In this document: positions 17,507-25,823 of the stretch, piece by piece
Numbering within the stretch: the first letter of the stretch is position 1
Layout of the letters: the number at the start of each line of letters is the position of its first letter
NCBI GenBank assembly: GCA_034180455.1
Contig: JAXFOG010000006.1
Span: forward strand, 1 to 64,000
Reading direction: 5' to 3'
DNA from: JAAZPT01 sp034180455
Lineage (GTDB): Bacteria > Bacillota > Clostridia > Christensenellales > Aristaeellaceae
Length of the DNA stretch: 64,000 nucleotides
The notes under the pieces: model-generated
The model's database searches: none
The model's input: the letters and a program-made list of their open reading frames with translations, nothing else
Told to the model about the DNA's origin: nothing
Translations under genes and position numbers: made by a program

Positions 17507-17535
17507 TTGCAATGCACAAATATGAATGATATAAT
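17507..17535 (+). promoter_or_regulatory. tRNA-Ala promoter
   Basis: TTGCAA, 17-base spacer, TATAAT with TG one base upstream (extended -10). The tRNA starts 12 bases after the -10 box. Confidence 0.8.
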
Positions 17536-17547
17536 ATACATTGTTTC

Positions 17548-17623
17548 GGGGCATTGGCACAGTTGGTAGTGCGCGACATTCGCATTGTCGAGGCCAGCGG
17601 TTCGATTCCGCTATGCTCCACCA
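17548..17623 (+). tRNA. tRNA-Ala (anticodon CGC)
   Basis: A 76-base cloverleaf. The acceptor stem GGGGCAT pairs with ATGCTCC and includes the G3-U70 wobble that marks alanine tRNAs; A73 and an encoded CCA end follow. The D arm is GCAC/GTGC, the anticodon stem CGACA/TGTCG with loop TTCGCAT, and the T arm AGCGG/CCGCT around TTCGATT. Anticodon CGC reads GCG, an uncommon codon in such AT-rich DNA. The gene stands alone with its own promoter and terminator. Confidence 0.93.
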
Positions 17624-17645
17624 CATCAATTTCAACTGAAAAAGG

Positions 17646-17678
17646 ATATACTGCACAGCCTGCTGTATATAATTTTTA
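17646..17678 (+). terminator. Terminator of tRNA-Ala
   Basis: Imperfect stem ATATACTGCA (17646-17655) with TGCTGTATAT (17661-17670), one T-T mismatch, loop CAGCC, followed by a T-rich stretch. Confidence 0.6.
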
Positions 17679-17745
17679 TTAATTTGCTTTATAAAATATA
17701 TATTAAATAATATAAAAATTTACTATAAAAGCTATAAACTAGTTT

Positions 17746-17775
17746 AAAAATAGCAATGTTATCATTGCTATTTTT
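17746..17775 (-). terminator. Terminator of the surface protein gene
   Basis: Perfect 13-bp stem AAAAATAGCAATG / CATTGCTATTTTT with a 4-base loop, ending 2 bases from the minus-strand stop. Its U tract reads on the minus strand; the symmetry allows use on both strands. Confidence 0.82.
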
Positions 17776-17777
17776 AA

Positions 17778-20700
17778 TTATTTAGTTTTTACAGATCCTT
17801 TTTTTATTATTACTAATAATACACAAAGGCTTAGCAACATTATTGAAATATATATAATAGGACTTGAGTTATCACCGGTTTGTGGCACATTTAATTGTTG
17901 TTTATTAGATGCATTAGATTTGCTTGGCTCCCATTGGGCGTATACTGTTATATCGTTATTAACAATTGTGTCTGCATTAAAGTTATTGTCATCATCAGTC
18001 TTCCAACCCATAAATGTAAAGCCTTCTCTAACTGGATTTTCAGGAAATTTTTGCTTTGTTACTGTATTTCCATTATCAATATCTACAGTTGTGTAAATAC
18101 CTGCAGGATCGCCATTTTCTTTAACATAGTTAAGGTCAAATGTTACTTTTATAATATTTCCTTTTATACCGAGTATATCATAGGTAACCTTGTTATTATC
18201 AGCAAGCAGCGCTGCATGACGTGCACAGTATTTTTCAAGTGTAGCTTTAGATGCATCAGCAGATAGTACATTCGCATCTTTTGAGATATGCTCAAAGTTA
18301 ATACCCTCTGGATTTTTTAGATAATCAAAATTAGTATATGGAAGATTCACTTTATCTTTGCTTGCGCTTTCTTCCCAGTATTTATTCTGGAAATCACGCA
18401 ATGCTATCTGAACTTGACCTATTTTACTATCTAATGTTCCGTTACCGGCTCCATTTACACTTACATTGTAGGCAGTTCTGTTTATCAATGAAACATATAC
18501 ATAATATAGATTATTAATAGTAGTATTATTACTAAATGCAAAATAATTTTTCCAAATATCTTTATCATGAGATAGAACTGTAAAATGCTCAAATGCATTA
18601 TTTTGCATAATGCCTACACTGGGCGATGATAATCTAGCGCTTATAGAATCGTCTTCGTTAGCTCCAGCTGCTATTTTCCCACCAACAAACGAAGAAGATT
18701 CTTTTATATTTGTGCCATTTGATTTAGCCAAAAATCCTGCATTTATACTAGGGCTTTGTGATGATGGATTATGTTCAACACTAATATTTCCAAAGGTAAG
18801 GGCAGTAGATTTTTGAATATTGCCACCTTTTGTGCTTCCACCATAACCACCAGCCAAAGATGCACCAGCAATGTTTTGCACGCTGATATTTTCACCAATT
18901 TGTGCAGAATTGTTATAGTGATTTATATTTCCTCCAAAGCCTACAAAGCCGCCAACAAACGCTTTTCCACCACTAACATTTATCCCATCATTTATAAACG
19001 CAGATGAGTTTTCTATTTTTGATCCCTTATCATATCCTGCAAATCCAGCAATACATGAACTTTCATTATTATCAGATACCTTAATAGATATATTTGGCAA
19101 ACAAACACTGGAGTTTGAAATCGGACCTTCGTTTACTCCTACAAATCCACCTACATATATTTGATCATTTTTTGCAGTACCTAGTTCAAATTTTTCAAGC
19201 TGCAAATTTACATTTTTTACATCGGGTGCCAAATATTCGTAAGGCTTTTTGGTATTATTTGCTTCATCGTGATTGTGATGTGTGCCTATTTCACCTGCAA
19301 AACCTCCAACTTTATATGGATTCTCAGATCTGAGTGATTTTACATTTATTTTGTTCTTACTGCCGTCATATACTGTCACTTTATTGGCAAACCCAGCAGC
19401 CACATCTATGGCACTATTTATTGAAATGTTATCAACACTTACGCTATTACCTTCGCCTCTAAAAAAATGTTTTAAAGGCGCCGCAAATGCAATGTTATTT
19501 GGCTCTTCTGCAATAATATTTTTTGCTGAAAAATTATTGTTACTTCCTTCAAAATAACCCCATAAGAATGAATCGCAATATCCAAATCCAGCATCTTGTT
19601 TACCCTTTGCAACAATATCGCCTTTAATAGCTATCGTATTACCAGTAAAGTGTTCATTGTTATCGAGACCACCCTGCATATTATTTGCAAAGCCTCCAAT
19701 AGCTGCTACATAAAATCTTACACCAGATCTTGTTTCGCGAGCCTTTTTATTAGTTTCTGCCCTCACATCTTTGGCAACATTTATTGTTACATTGTCAATA
19801 GTTAGAGGATCCTCTTCTGGAGCCTGAGATGATGAAAAAGCAGTTTGATAGCAATATTGACCAATACCAAAAGCAAGGTTATGCATGCCATATGTAGAAT
19901 CGCTTAGAGCTAATATACTTCCACCAACATCTATTGTGGTATTCTTTACATGAACCAAATCTTTAGCTATGCCAGAAGCTGTATTTCCGTCGTGAAGATA
20001 TGAAGCTATAGTGACAACCGACTCACCATCTGCATAAGCTTTTATATCTTTATCAACTTTTAAATTATAATTTGATACTTTAACATGACCAATATTATAT
20101 CCTAATCCTAGAGCATGGGCATAATGACTATGTGAATGGGCTAGAACACTTCCTCCAATATTAATGTTTATATTTTTGATATTGTAATAATAATTATTTG
20201 TAGTTAGATCATGACGCTCTAAAAACAAAGCAGATGCTCTTGAGAAAACTACATCACTTTTAGCATATTCATGCTTTATTATATCTTCTGAACCGATATT
20301 GCCAGTAACATTTAGATTAAACCCATCTATCTCTGCTCCTGTAAATCTACAAGATAATCCAGTTGCGTGATTTTTGCTATCTATTAAATATTGTGAGCTT
20401 GGCTGGGATTTTGCTATATCATCAGTTCTCATATTTGGATTATACATAAAGAAAAGAAATGGTTGAGGTAGTATATTTCCATTTACATTAACATTTACAT
20501 TGTTTATCTTTATATCAACTTGTTTATTTGTACGGCTTCCACCACTTATATTCCTAGCAAAAGCAGACCCAACTACATCGCCGTTATATACTATATTGAG
20601 GTCTTTTATATGCTCTTCTCTCCAACTTTCGTTTGTTACTCTGGGGTTGTTTATCTCACCAAATAGAGGATAAATAGGTCTTGTACCTTGGTTAATAGTA

Positions 20701-21110
20701 ATAGTGTGACCATTACCTATAAAACTGCTTTTTAAAAGTGAAAGGGAATTATCACATATTGGATTGCCAAGATTCTGAGGTATTGAAGCGTTTATTTCAT
20801 CTGAAGAAATTGTGATATCAGTGTTGAGGTATATAGTTTTGTTTTCTACAATTTGAGTCCATGTATCACCCTCATCATATCTAGGACCTCTTTTAACCAA
20901 TCCATTTGTCTTAGTAGATATTAATTTGGCATTATTAGTAAGAAGATTGATCAAGTCATCTTTACTATTTATATTTATGTCATCATATGCAGCAAATGCT
21001 GTTGTTCTTACCGATACCATAGTGATCAATATCAACACTAAGGCAGTCCATTTTAAAGCATTTATAAACAAACTAGAACGAAATGATTTGTTATTTCCAA
21101 TCATATACAT
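17778..21110 (-). CDS. Large cell-wall-anchored repeat protein, VPQTG sorting signal
   Basis: 1110 residues. A signal peptide (residues 1-41, ending TTAFAAYDD) is followed by about 850 residues rich in Asn, Gly, Ile and Val with repeated NINV, GGFVG and NTT patterns, as in right-handed beta-helix or GLUG-type surface proteins. An InlB-type repeat lies near 1000-1070 (VTFDLNY...GFTFMGWK...ITVYAQWEP). The end is NVPQTGD, a hydrophobic helix and KKGSVKTK, a sortase signal with V in place of the usual L. It should be linked to peptidoglycan and act in adhesion or surface display. AAGGGGG precedes the ATG. No sortase gene is in the window. Confidence 0.85.
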   Translation of the reverse strand: MYMIGNNKSFRSSLFINALKWTALVLILITMVSVRTTAFAAYDDININSKDDLINLLTNNAKLISTKTNGLVKRGPRYDEGDTWTQIVENKTIYLNTDITISSDEINASIPQNLGNPICDNSLSLLKSSFIGNGHTITINQGTRPIYPLFGEINNPRVTNESWREEHIKDLNIVYNGDVVGSAFARNISGGSRTNKQVDIKINNVNVNVNGNILPQPFLFFMYNPNMRTDDIAKSQPSSQYLIDSKNHATGLSCRFTGAEIDGFNLNVTGNIGSEDIIKHEYAKSDVVFSRASALFLERHDLTTNNYYYNIKNININIGGSVLAHSHSHYAHALGLGYNIGHVKVSNYNLKVDKDIKAYADGESVVTIASYLHDGNTASGIAKDLVHVKNTTIDVGGSILALSDSTYGMHNLAFGIGQYCYQTAFSSSQAPEEDPLTIDNVTINVAKDVRAETNKKARETRSGVRFYVAAIGGFANNMQGGLDNNEHFTGNTIAIKGDIVAKGKQDAGFGYCDSFLWGYFEGSNNNFSAKNIIAEEPNNIAFAAPLKHFFRGEGNSVSVDNISINSAIDVAAGFANKVTVYDGSKNKINVKSLRSENPYKVGGFAGEIGTHHNHDEANNTKKPYEYLAPDVKNVNLQLEKFELGTAKNDQIYVGGFVGVNEGPISNSSVCLPNISIKVSDNNESSCIAGFAGYDKGSKIENSSAFINDGINVSGGKAFVGGFVGFGGNINHYNNSAQIGENISVQNIAGASLAGGYGGSTKGGNIQKSTALTFGNISVEHNPSSQSPSINAGFLAKSNGTNIKESSSFVGGKIAAGANEDDSISARLSSPSVGIMQNNAFEHFTVLSHDKDIWKNYFAFSNNTTINNLYYVYVSLINRTAYNVSVNGAGNGTLDSKIGQVQIALRDFQNKYWEESASKDKVNLPYTNFDYLKNPEGINFEHISKDANVLSADASKATLEKYCARHAALLADNNKVTYDILGIKGNIIKVTFDLNYVKENGDPAGIYTTVDIDNGNTVTKQKFPENPVREGFTFMGWKTDDDNNFNADTIVNNDITVYAQWEPSKSNASNKQQLNVPQTGDNSSPIIYISIMLLSLCVLLVIIKKGSVKTK

Positions 21111-21464
21111 TTATATCCCCCTTCAGATACCTCAAAAATTTTCAACAAACAATACATATAGATTGATAAGTTTAAAAACATTAAAAATCGACTAATTATC
21201 TTGGATAATTTATTCTAATGTTAACAAAATTTATTACATAAAGCAAGACGAAAATATTGTAGACAATCTATTTTTGTAAATTTATATCTTATACAACAGT
21301 TGAATATTAATTATAAGTTGTTTGGAATCATTCTAAATAATAAAACTAATTTTTATTAAGTATATAATGACGTTCAAAACTTTTATAACCAAAACCATAC
21401 ATTGTAAATAGAATTAAGAAATTATAACTAATATTTAAGCTTGACAATAAATTTAAATTAAAAT
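21111..21464. other. AT-rich intergenic region between divergent genes
   Basis: About 350 bases between the surface protein gene and the merR operator. It must hold the surface protein promoter on the minus strand, but no match close to consensus was found; TTTACA-18-TATTTT (about 21250-21280, minus) is the best weak candidate. A TTGACA at 21441-21446 (plus) may belong to merR. Confidence 0.35.
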
Positions 21465-21485
21465 ACTCTATTGTTAATATAGAGT
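21465..21485. promoter_or_regulatory. Dyad in the merR leader, probable autoregulatory site
   Basis: ACTCTAT-7-ATAGAGT, a perfect 7-bp dyad ending 13 bases before the merR ATG and overlapping the likely -10/start region. The arms differ from the dyad at 22348-22368, but both begin ACTCT. Confidence 0.5.
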
Positions 21486-21498
21486 TTTGGAGGGAAAT

Positions 21499-22338
21499 AT
21501 GAATTCAGAACTAATCTCAATTGGAAAAATGGCAGATATGAATGGTATAAGCATCGCGACATTAAGATTATATGATAAGATGGACTTGCTTAAGCCTAGA
21601 TTTGTAGACACTCAAAGTGGATATAGATATTATGATATACGACAAAACTCAAGACTAGATATGATTGCATATATGAAGGAACTTGGTATGAGTCTTGCTG
21701 AAATTTCAAGTATACTAAAGAAAGAAGATATAGCTTTGGTTGAGCAAATTCTTGCACAAAAGAATGAGCAGATTCATCAAAATATACGAGACCTTAAATC
21801 CCAACATGAAGCAGTTGAGCGTGCTATTTCAAGTATAGAGCGCTATCGTAAGTCTCCAGTTACTGGTACTGTCTCATTAGAATATATAGATAGAAGGTAT
21901 ATTTTTGCTATGCCTTGTACTGAAAATTTTTATGAACTAGGAATTGAAAGCTATGAAAATACTCTTATAAATATGAGAAAACATTGCTTAGAATATGGCT
22001 TTAAGCGTGTTCATTCCTATAATGTTGGTACTACTATAAAAAAATCTAACTTTGAAGCTGACAATTTTATACCCGATCAAGTTTTTATCTTCCTAGATTC
22101 AAGCTATAATAATTTGCCTTATACTCACATAATTGACAGTGGAATGTATGCTTGTACTTATCTAGATAGCTTTGATGATGAGCTTGATTATGCTAAACAA
22201 CTCATAGCCTTATGCAAACAAAGAAATTATAAGATATCTGGTGATTATCTATGTGAAGTTCTTACTGAATTTAATGTGTTTGATAGCGATTCTAGAAGCA
22301 TGTTTGTAAGACTTCAGATACCAATAAGTTTTGAATAA
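21499..22338 (+). CDS. MerR family regulator with effector-binding C-terminal domain
   Basis: 279 residues from ATG 21499 (GGAGGG upstream; an in-frame TTG at 21487 overlaps that ribosome site). Residues 4-72 are the MerR winged helix (SIGKMADMNGISIATLRLYD, then SGYRYYD), followed by the dimer coiled coil to about 115 and a GyrI-like ligand domain of about 150 residues. Such proteins distort promoters with long spacers and activate on ligand binding. The next gene has exactly such a promoter, making it the likely target. The ligand is unknown. Confidence 0.88.
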   Translation: MNSELISIGKMADMNGISIATLRLYDKMDLLKPRFVDTQSGYRYYDIRQNSRLDMIAYMKELGMSLAEISSILKKEDIALVEQILAQKNEQIHQNIRDLKSQHEAVERAISSIERYRKSPVTGTVSLEYIDRRYIFAMPCTENFYELGIESYENTLINMRKHCLEYGFKRVHSYNVGTTIKKSNFEADNFIPDQVFIFLDSSYNNLPYTHIIDSGMYACTYLDSFDDELDYAKQLIALCKQRNYKISGDYLCEVLTEFNVFDSDSRSMFVRLQIPISFE

Positions 22339-22344
22339 ATAGTA

Positions 22345-22375
22345 TTGACTCTCATCTAAGATGAGAGTTTATAAT
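22345..22375 (+). promoter_or_regulatory. MerR-type promoter, 19-bp spacer with central dyad
   Basis: TTGACT (22345-22350), 19-base spacer, TATAAT (22370-22375). A perfect dyad ACTCTCATC-TAA-GATGAGAGT (22348-22368) fills the spacer. This is the hallmark of a MerR-activated promoter. It could also fold as a hairpin after the merR stop, but only a short T stretch follows, so the operator reading is preferred. Confidence 0.82.
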
Positions 22376-22406
22376 TTAATTAAATAAATAACAAGGAGGT
22401 TTCCTT

Positions 22407-23429
22407 ATGAATAAAATTAAAGTGGTACAGTACGGCTGTGGAAATATGAGCAAATATATTTTGCGCTATTTGCACGAAAAGGGAGCTCAGATTGTAGGAG
22501 CTATTGACGTAAATCCTGAAATTGTAGGTATGGATGTTGGTGATTTTGCGAAACTTGGATTGAAAACTGGAGTAACTATATCAAATGATGCCGATAAAGT
22601 GCTTGACGAATGTGATGCAGATGTTGCAGTGGTAACACTTTTTAGCTTTGTTAATGATGTTTATGAACACATAGAGAAGTGCGTAGCTCGTGGAATAAAC
22701 GTTATTACAATATGTGAGGAAGCAATTTATCCATGGACTACTTCTGCAAAGCAAGCTAATGCACTTGATGCACTTGCAAAAGAAACTGGTTGCACAGTTA
22801 CTGGCTCTGGTATGCAGGATATTTTCTGGATAAACATGGTATCAATGGCTGCTGCAGGTTGCCATTCAATTAAGAAAATTAAGGGCGCATTTAGCTACAA
22901 TGTTGACGAATATGGTTTAGCTTTAGCCAATGCTCATGGTTGCGATTTGACTCCTGAAGAGTTTGAAAAGAAAATTGCTCATCCTACAGTTTTTGAACCT
23001 TCTTATGCTTGGAATGCTGCAGAAGCAATTTGCAATAAGCTAGGATTAACAATTAAATCAATTGATCAAAAACATGTTCCTATGATTGCCGATGAGGATA
23101 TATATTCCGAAACATTAGGCAAAACAATTAAAGCTGGCAATGTTACAGGTATGTCTGCAGTTGTTACTATTGAAACTATGCAGGGCATAACAATTGAGGA
23201 AGAAACCATAGGCAAAGTTTACAGACCTGACGATGGCGATATGTGCGATTGGTGGATCACTGGCGAGCCAAACCTAGAATATCATGTTGTAAAACCAGCT
23301 ACAGTTGAGCATACTTGCGCAACCGTAGTAAACCGTATTCCAACATTATTAAACGCTCCTGCAGGCTATGTAACTGCTGATCAGCTTGATCCAGTTCAAT
23401 ATCTTACATATCCTATGGAATGGTATTAA
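22407..23429 (+). CDS. DapB-like NAD(P)-dependent dehydrogenase, 2,4-diaminopentanoate dehydrogenase-like
   Basis: 340 residues; AAGGAGG upstream of the ATG. The N-terminal Rossmann fold (VVQYGCGNMSKYILRYL) and DapB-like NAD-binding domain run to about 130; the C-terminal part is not that of dihydrodipicolinate reductase. Length and layout fit the group that includes 2,4-diaminopentanoate dehydrogenase of clostridial ornithine degradation. No other ornithine-pathway genes are nearby, so the substrate is uncertain. It is monocistronic behind a MerR-type promoter and followed by a strong terminator. Confidence 0.7.
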   Translation: MNKIKVVQYGCGNMSKYILRYLHEKGAQIVGAIDVNPEIVGMDVGDFAKLGLKTGVTISNDADKVLDECDADVAVVTLFSFVNDVYEHIEKCVARGINVITICEEAIYPWTTSAKQANALDALAKETGCTVTGSGMQDIFWINMVSMAAAGCHSIKKIKGAFSYNVDEYGLALANAHGCDLTPEEFEKKIAHPTVFEPSYAWNAAEAICNKLGLTIKSIDQKHVPMIADEDIYSETLGKTIKAGNVTGMSAVVTIETMQGITIEEETIGKVYRPDDGDMCDWWITGEPNLEYHVVKPATVEHTCATVVNRIPTLLNAPAGYVTADQLDPVQYLTYPMEWY

Positions 23430-23442
23430 TTAGTTTAAAACT

Positions 23443-23474
23443 AAGCTCATCGTAAATCCGATGAGCTTTTTCTT
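23443..23474 (+). terminator. Intrinsic terminator
   Basis: AAGCTCATCG / CGATGAGCTT, perfect 10-bp stem with a 6-base loop, followed by a T-rich tail. Confidence 0.92.
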
Positions 23475-23555
23475 TTAAAAATAGTTCCATTTTTAGATTA
23501 ATTTATTTAATAAACAATAAATAGATATTTATAATTCGCCATCATTTTAAAAATA

Positions 23556-23584
23556 TTGACAATTTAAAATAAATTTGATAAAAT
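23556..23584 (+). promoter_or_regulatory. Sigma-A promoter of the ohrR-like operon
   Basis: TTGACA (23556-23561), 17-base spacer, TAAAAT (23579-23584). Confidence 0.8.
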
Positions 23585-23598
23585 ATATTTGTATCAAA
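23574..23598. promoter_or_regulatory. Probable OhrR/MarR operator
   Basis: TTTGATA-11-TATCAAA, a perfect dyad covering the -10 box and transcription start, well placed for autorepression. Confidence 0.6.
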
Positions 23599-23615
23599 CA
23601 TATTAAGGAGGCACC

Positions 23616-24047
23616 TTGGAATTTGATTATATTAAAGCTATGAAGCTTTCTAATCAGCTATGCTTTCCACTATATGCTGCTGCTAGGAAAATAACTAGCC
23701 TATACACACCATTGCTTAAAGAATGTGGGCTTACTTATACCCAATATATTGTCCTTATGACATTATGGGAAAAAGATGGGCTATCTGTTTCAGAAATCGG
23801 TCAAAGGCTGCTACTTGACAATGGTACATTATCTCCATTGCTAAAGAAAATGGAGCAGAAGGGCTACATTATTAGGCAACGAGGCTCAACAGATGATCGT
23901 GTCATTATTGTTACACTAACAGATGCTGGAAGAACTTTACAGAAGCAATTAAAGTTTGTTCCTAAGGAAATTGCGAATTGCGTAGATTTTCCACACGATA
24001 AAATTATTCAGCTTAAAGAATTACTCAACGATTTTTTAAAGAAATAA
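23616..24047 (+). CDS. OhrR-type MarR family peroxide-sensing repressor
   Basis: 143 residues; TTG start 5 bases after AAGGAGG. Winged helix at about 45-105 (LTYTQYIVLMTLWE, LSVSEIGQRLLLDNGTLSPL, then STDDRVIIV). The N-terminus LSNQLCFPLYAAARK carries Cys16 in the position of the redox-active cysteine of OhrR, whose oxidation by organic peroxides releases DNA. Its operon contains glutathione peroxidase and a nitroreductase, fitting a peroxide-response role. It lacks further cysteines, as in one-Cys OhrR proteins. Confidence 0.85.
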   Translation: MEFDYIKAMKLSNQLCFPLYAAARKITSLYTPLLKECGLTYTQYIVLMTLWEKDGLSVSEIGQRLLLDNGTLSPLLKKMEQKGYIIRQRGSTDDRVIIVTLTDAGRTLQKQLKFVPKEIANCVDFPHDKIIQLKELLNDFLKK

Positions 24048-24079
24048 TAAAAATTATTAAATTTGGAGGACTATCAAAG

Positions 24080-24625
24080 ATGAAAACAGTTTATGATTTT
24101 ACAGTAAAAGATAGGCATGGAAATGACGTAAGCCTATCACAGTACAAAGGCAAAGTATTACTTATAGTTAATACAGCCACAGGTTGTGGATTTACTCCTC
24201 ATTATGAGCCATTGGAGAAAATTTATAAAGAGTATAAAGATAGTGGATTGGAGATTTTAGACTTTCCTTGCAATCAGTTTGCAAACCAAGCACCTGGAAC
24301 CGCAGAAGAAATTCATGAATTTTGCACATTGAAATATGGTGCCGAGTTCCCTCAATTTGCTAAAATTGATGTTAACGGCGAGAATGCAGATCCTCTATAT
24401 GTATTTTTGGCAAGCAAGAAGCCTTTTGAAGGATTTGGCGGTGGAATTAAGAATGCTGTTCTTAATAAATTTGCAGAGAATAATAATAAGGAATTTGGCG
24501 ATAAGACACATATTGGTTGGAATTTTACAAAATTCTTGATTGATCGTGAGGGTAATGTTGTAAAGCGTTTTGAGCCTACTGTTGACATGAAACTCGTTAA
24601 AGAGGAAATAAAATCAGCCCTTTAA
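24080..24625 (+). CDS. Glutathione peroxidase family protein (cysteine type)
   Basis: 181 residues with a thioredoxin fold. The catalytic site NTATGCGFTPHYEPLE has cysteine near 36 where animal enzymes carry selenocysteine; the resolving-cysteine motif FPCNQF lies near 71 and WNFTKFLIDREG near 153. Bacterial homologues reduce hydrogen and organic peroxides, usually with thioredoxin. GGAGG lies upstream of the ATG, 32 bases after the repressor stop. Control by the upstream OhrR-like repressor is likely. Confidence 0.92.
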   Translation: MKTVYDFTVKDRHGNDVSLSQYKGKVLLIVNTATGCGFTPHYEPLEKIYKEYKDSGLEILDFPCNQFANQAPGTAEEIHEFCTLKYGAEFPQFAKIDVNGENADPLYVFLASKKPFEGFGGGIKNAVLNKFAENNNKEFGDKTHIGWNFTKFLIDREGNVVKRFEPTVDMKLVKEEIKSAL

Positions 24626-24677
24626 TAACTATCTAGCAATAAATTATGGCACAACTTCCAAGCATCGAGGGTTAAAT

Positions 24678-25190
24678 ATGAAATTTGAAGAATTGATTAA
24701 AAAAAGGTATTCTTGCAAGAGTTTTTCTGACCGTCAAGTTGAAGAAGAAAAACTAAATGCAATATTAAATGCTGGGCGACTAGCACCCACAGCAAAAAAT
24801 TTGCAGGAACAGCGTATATATGTAATAAAAACACCTGATTTGCTAGCGAAAATTGATAAGATAACCCCTTGTCGTTATAATGCACAATCTTTGCTTGTTG
24901 TTGCTTATGATAAAAATAATGTTTTTGTTTATCCTGGAGGCAAGAAAGATTCTGGCGCAGAGGATGCAACCATTGTTGCAACTCATTTGATGCTTGCTGC
25001 AGCAGCTGAAGGCGTAAACAGTTGTTGGGTAAATTATTTTGATCCGGATAAACTGGCCGAAGCTTTAGAGTTACCTGAAAATGAGGAAATTGTTATGATT
25101 TTGGATCTTGGTTATGCTTCTAAAGAAGCAGTGCCACTTCCAAATCATTATAATAGAAAACCTCTTGATGAAACTGTCAAATATCTGTGA
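24678..25190 (+). CDS. Nitroreductase family flavoprotein
   Basis: 170 residues. The N-terminal FMN-binding signature (KKRYSCKSFSDRQVEEEKL, then AGRLAPTAKNLQEQ) and the glycine-rich C-terminal IVMILDLGYASKEAVP are typical. The family reduces nitro compounds, quinones or flavins with NAD(P)H as an FMN dimer. It is the last gene of the peroxide-response operon. GAGGG precedes the ATG. Its substrate here is unknown. Confidence 0.88.
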   Translation: MKFEELIKKRYSCKSFSDRQVEEEKLNAILNAGRLAPTAKNLQEQRIYVIKTPDLLAKIDKITPCRYNAQSLLVVAYDKNNVFVYPGGKKDSGAEDATIVATHLMLAAAAEGVNSCWVNYFDPDKLAEALELPENEEIVMILDLGYASKEAVPLPNHYNRKPLDETVKYL

Positions 25191-25213
25191 TATTAAAATT
25201 AATTAACAATGGT

Positions 25214-25255
25214 TTGCGCTAGTGTGCTGATTTAGCAAACTGCGCAAGCTTTTTT
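25214..25255 (+). terminator. Terminator of the peroxide operon
   Basis: Long imperfect stem from TTGCGC (25214-25219) to GCGCAA (25242-25247) with inner AGT/ACT and TGCT/AGCA pairings, followed by six T. Confidence 0.8.
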
Positions 25256-25317
25256 ATTGTTTTTAATAATATTTATATTTACTGTTATTCAAAAGTAAGA
25301 CTTATCTAATATATTTG

Positions 25318-25346
25318 TTGACTACAACATAATAAGAGGTTATAAT
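25318..25346 (+). promoter_or_regulatory. Sigma-A promoter of the membrane-protein pair operon
   Basis: TTGACT, 17-base spacer, TATAAT. A TATGGAT-6-ATCCATA dyad (25366-25385) lies in the leader, between the promoter and the ribosome site. Confidence 0.78.
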
Positions 25347-25409
25347 ATGGTATATATATTGGGATTATGGATAAATTGATCCATATGATTTTTATTTAGG
25401 AGGAGAAAT

Positions 25410-25823
25410 ATGGCTTGTTTTATTGTACCTGTTGTGGAAGCTATAATCACAACTTCAGTTAACAAAGTTATCAAGACAAATGAAAAGAAAGCAGCAAATA
25501 GCACATCAATAAAGTCAGAAGGTTCTGAGAAGAAAGTTCCTTTTTCAAAGAAACTTTCTTGGCTAAACAAATTATTGTGGGGTGGTTCAGCACTACTTGC
25601 TTTTGAACATCTATGGCATGGAGAGATCTCACCATATTTTCCATTCTTGACTGCTGTGAAAGAAGGAGAGACAGCTGGTATGCTTGCAGAGATGAAAACA
25701 GCTGGTGTGTCGATGGCTGTTTTGGTTACATTAGTATGGCTAATTATGCTTATGGTATCATCTATAATTGAAAAGAAAGCATCATTGCCAGTAAATTCAG
25801 TAGCGGAGGATGCAAACGTATGA
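25410..25823 (+). CDS. Membrane protein of unknown function, first of a pair
   Basis: 137 residues; GGAGGAG precedes the ATG. An N-terminal hydrophobic stretch (MACFIVPVVEAIITTSV), a lysine-rich loop near 20-50, helices near 55-66 and a clear membrane helix near 98-118. I do not recognise a named family. The stop overlaps the next start (ATGA), so it is almost certainly made together with the next membrane protein as a complex. Confidence 0.75.
   Translation: MACFIVPVVEAIITTSVNKVIKTNEKKAANSTSIKSEGSEKKVPFSKKLSWLNKLLWGGSALLAFEHLWHGEISPYFPFLTAVKEGETAGMLAEMKTAGVSMAVLVTLVWLIMLMVSSIIEKKASLPVNSVAEDANV

Noticed and set aside
17548..17623. Use of the tRNA as attachment site by the serine recombinases
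   Set aside because: Large serine recombinases rarely use tRNA ends and no duplicate of the tRNA 3' end was noticed in the accessory region.
17895..20955. Many plus-strand open frames of 60-125 codons opposite the surface protein gene
   Set aside because: They lie antisense to a 1110-codon gene with signal peptide and sorting signal, have no ribosome sites and match no family.
22348..22368. Dyad read as the merR terminator
   Set aside because: It sits exactly between -35 and -10 boxes 19 bases apart and has no proper T run, so an operator is the better reading.
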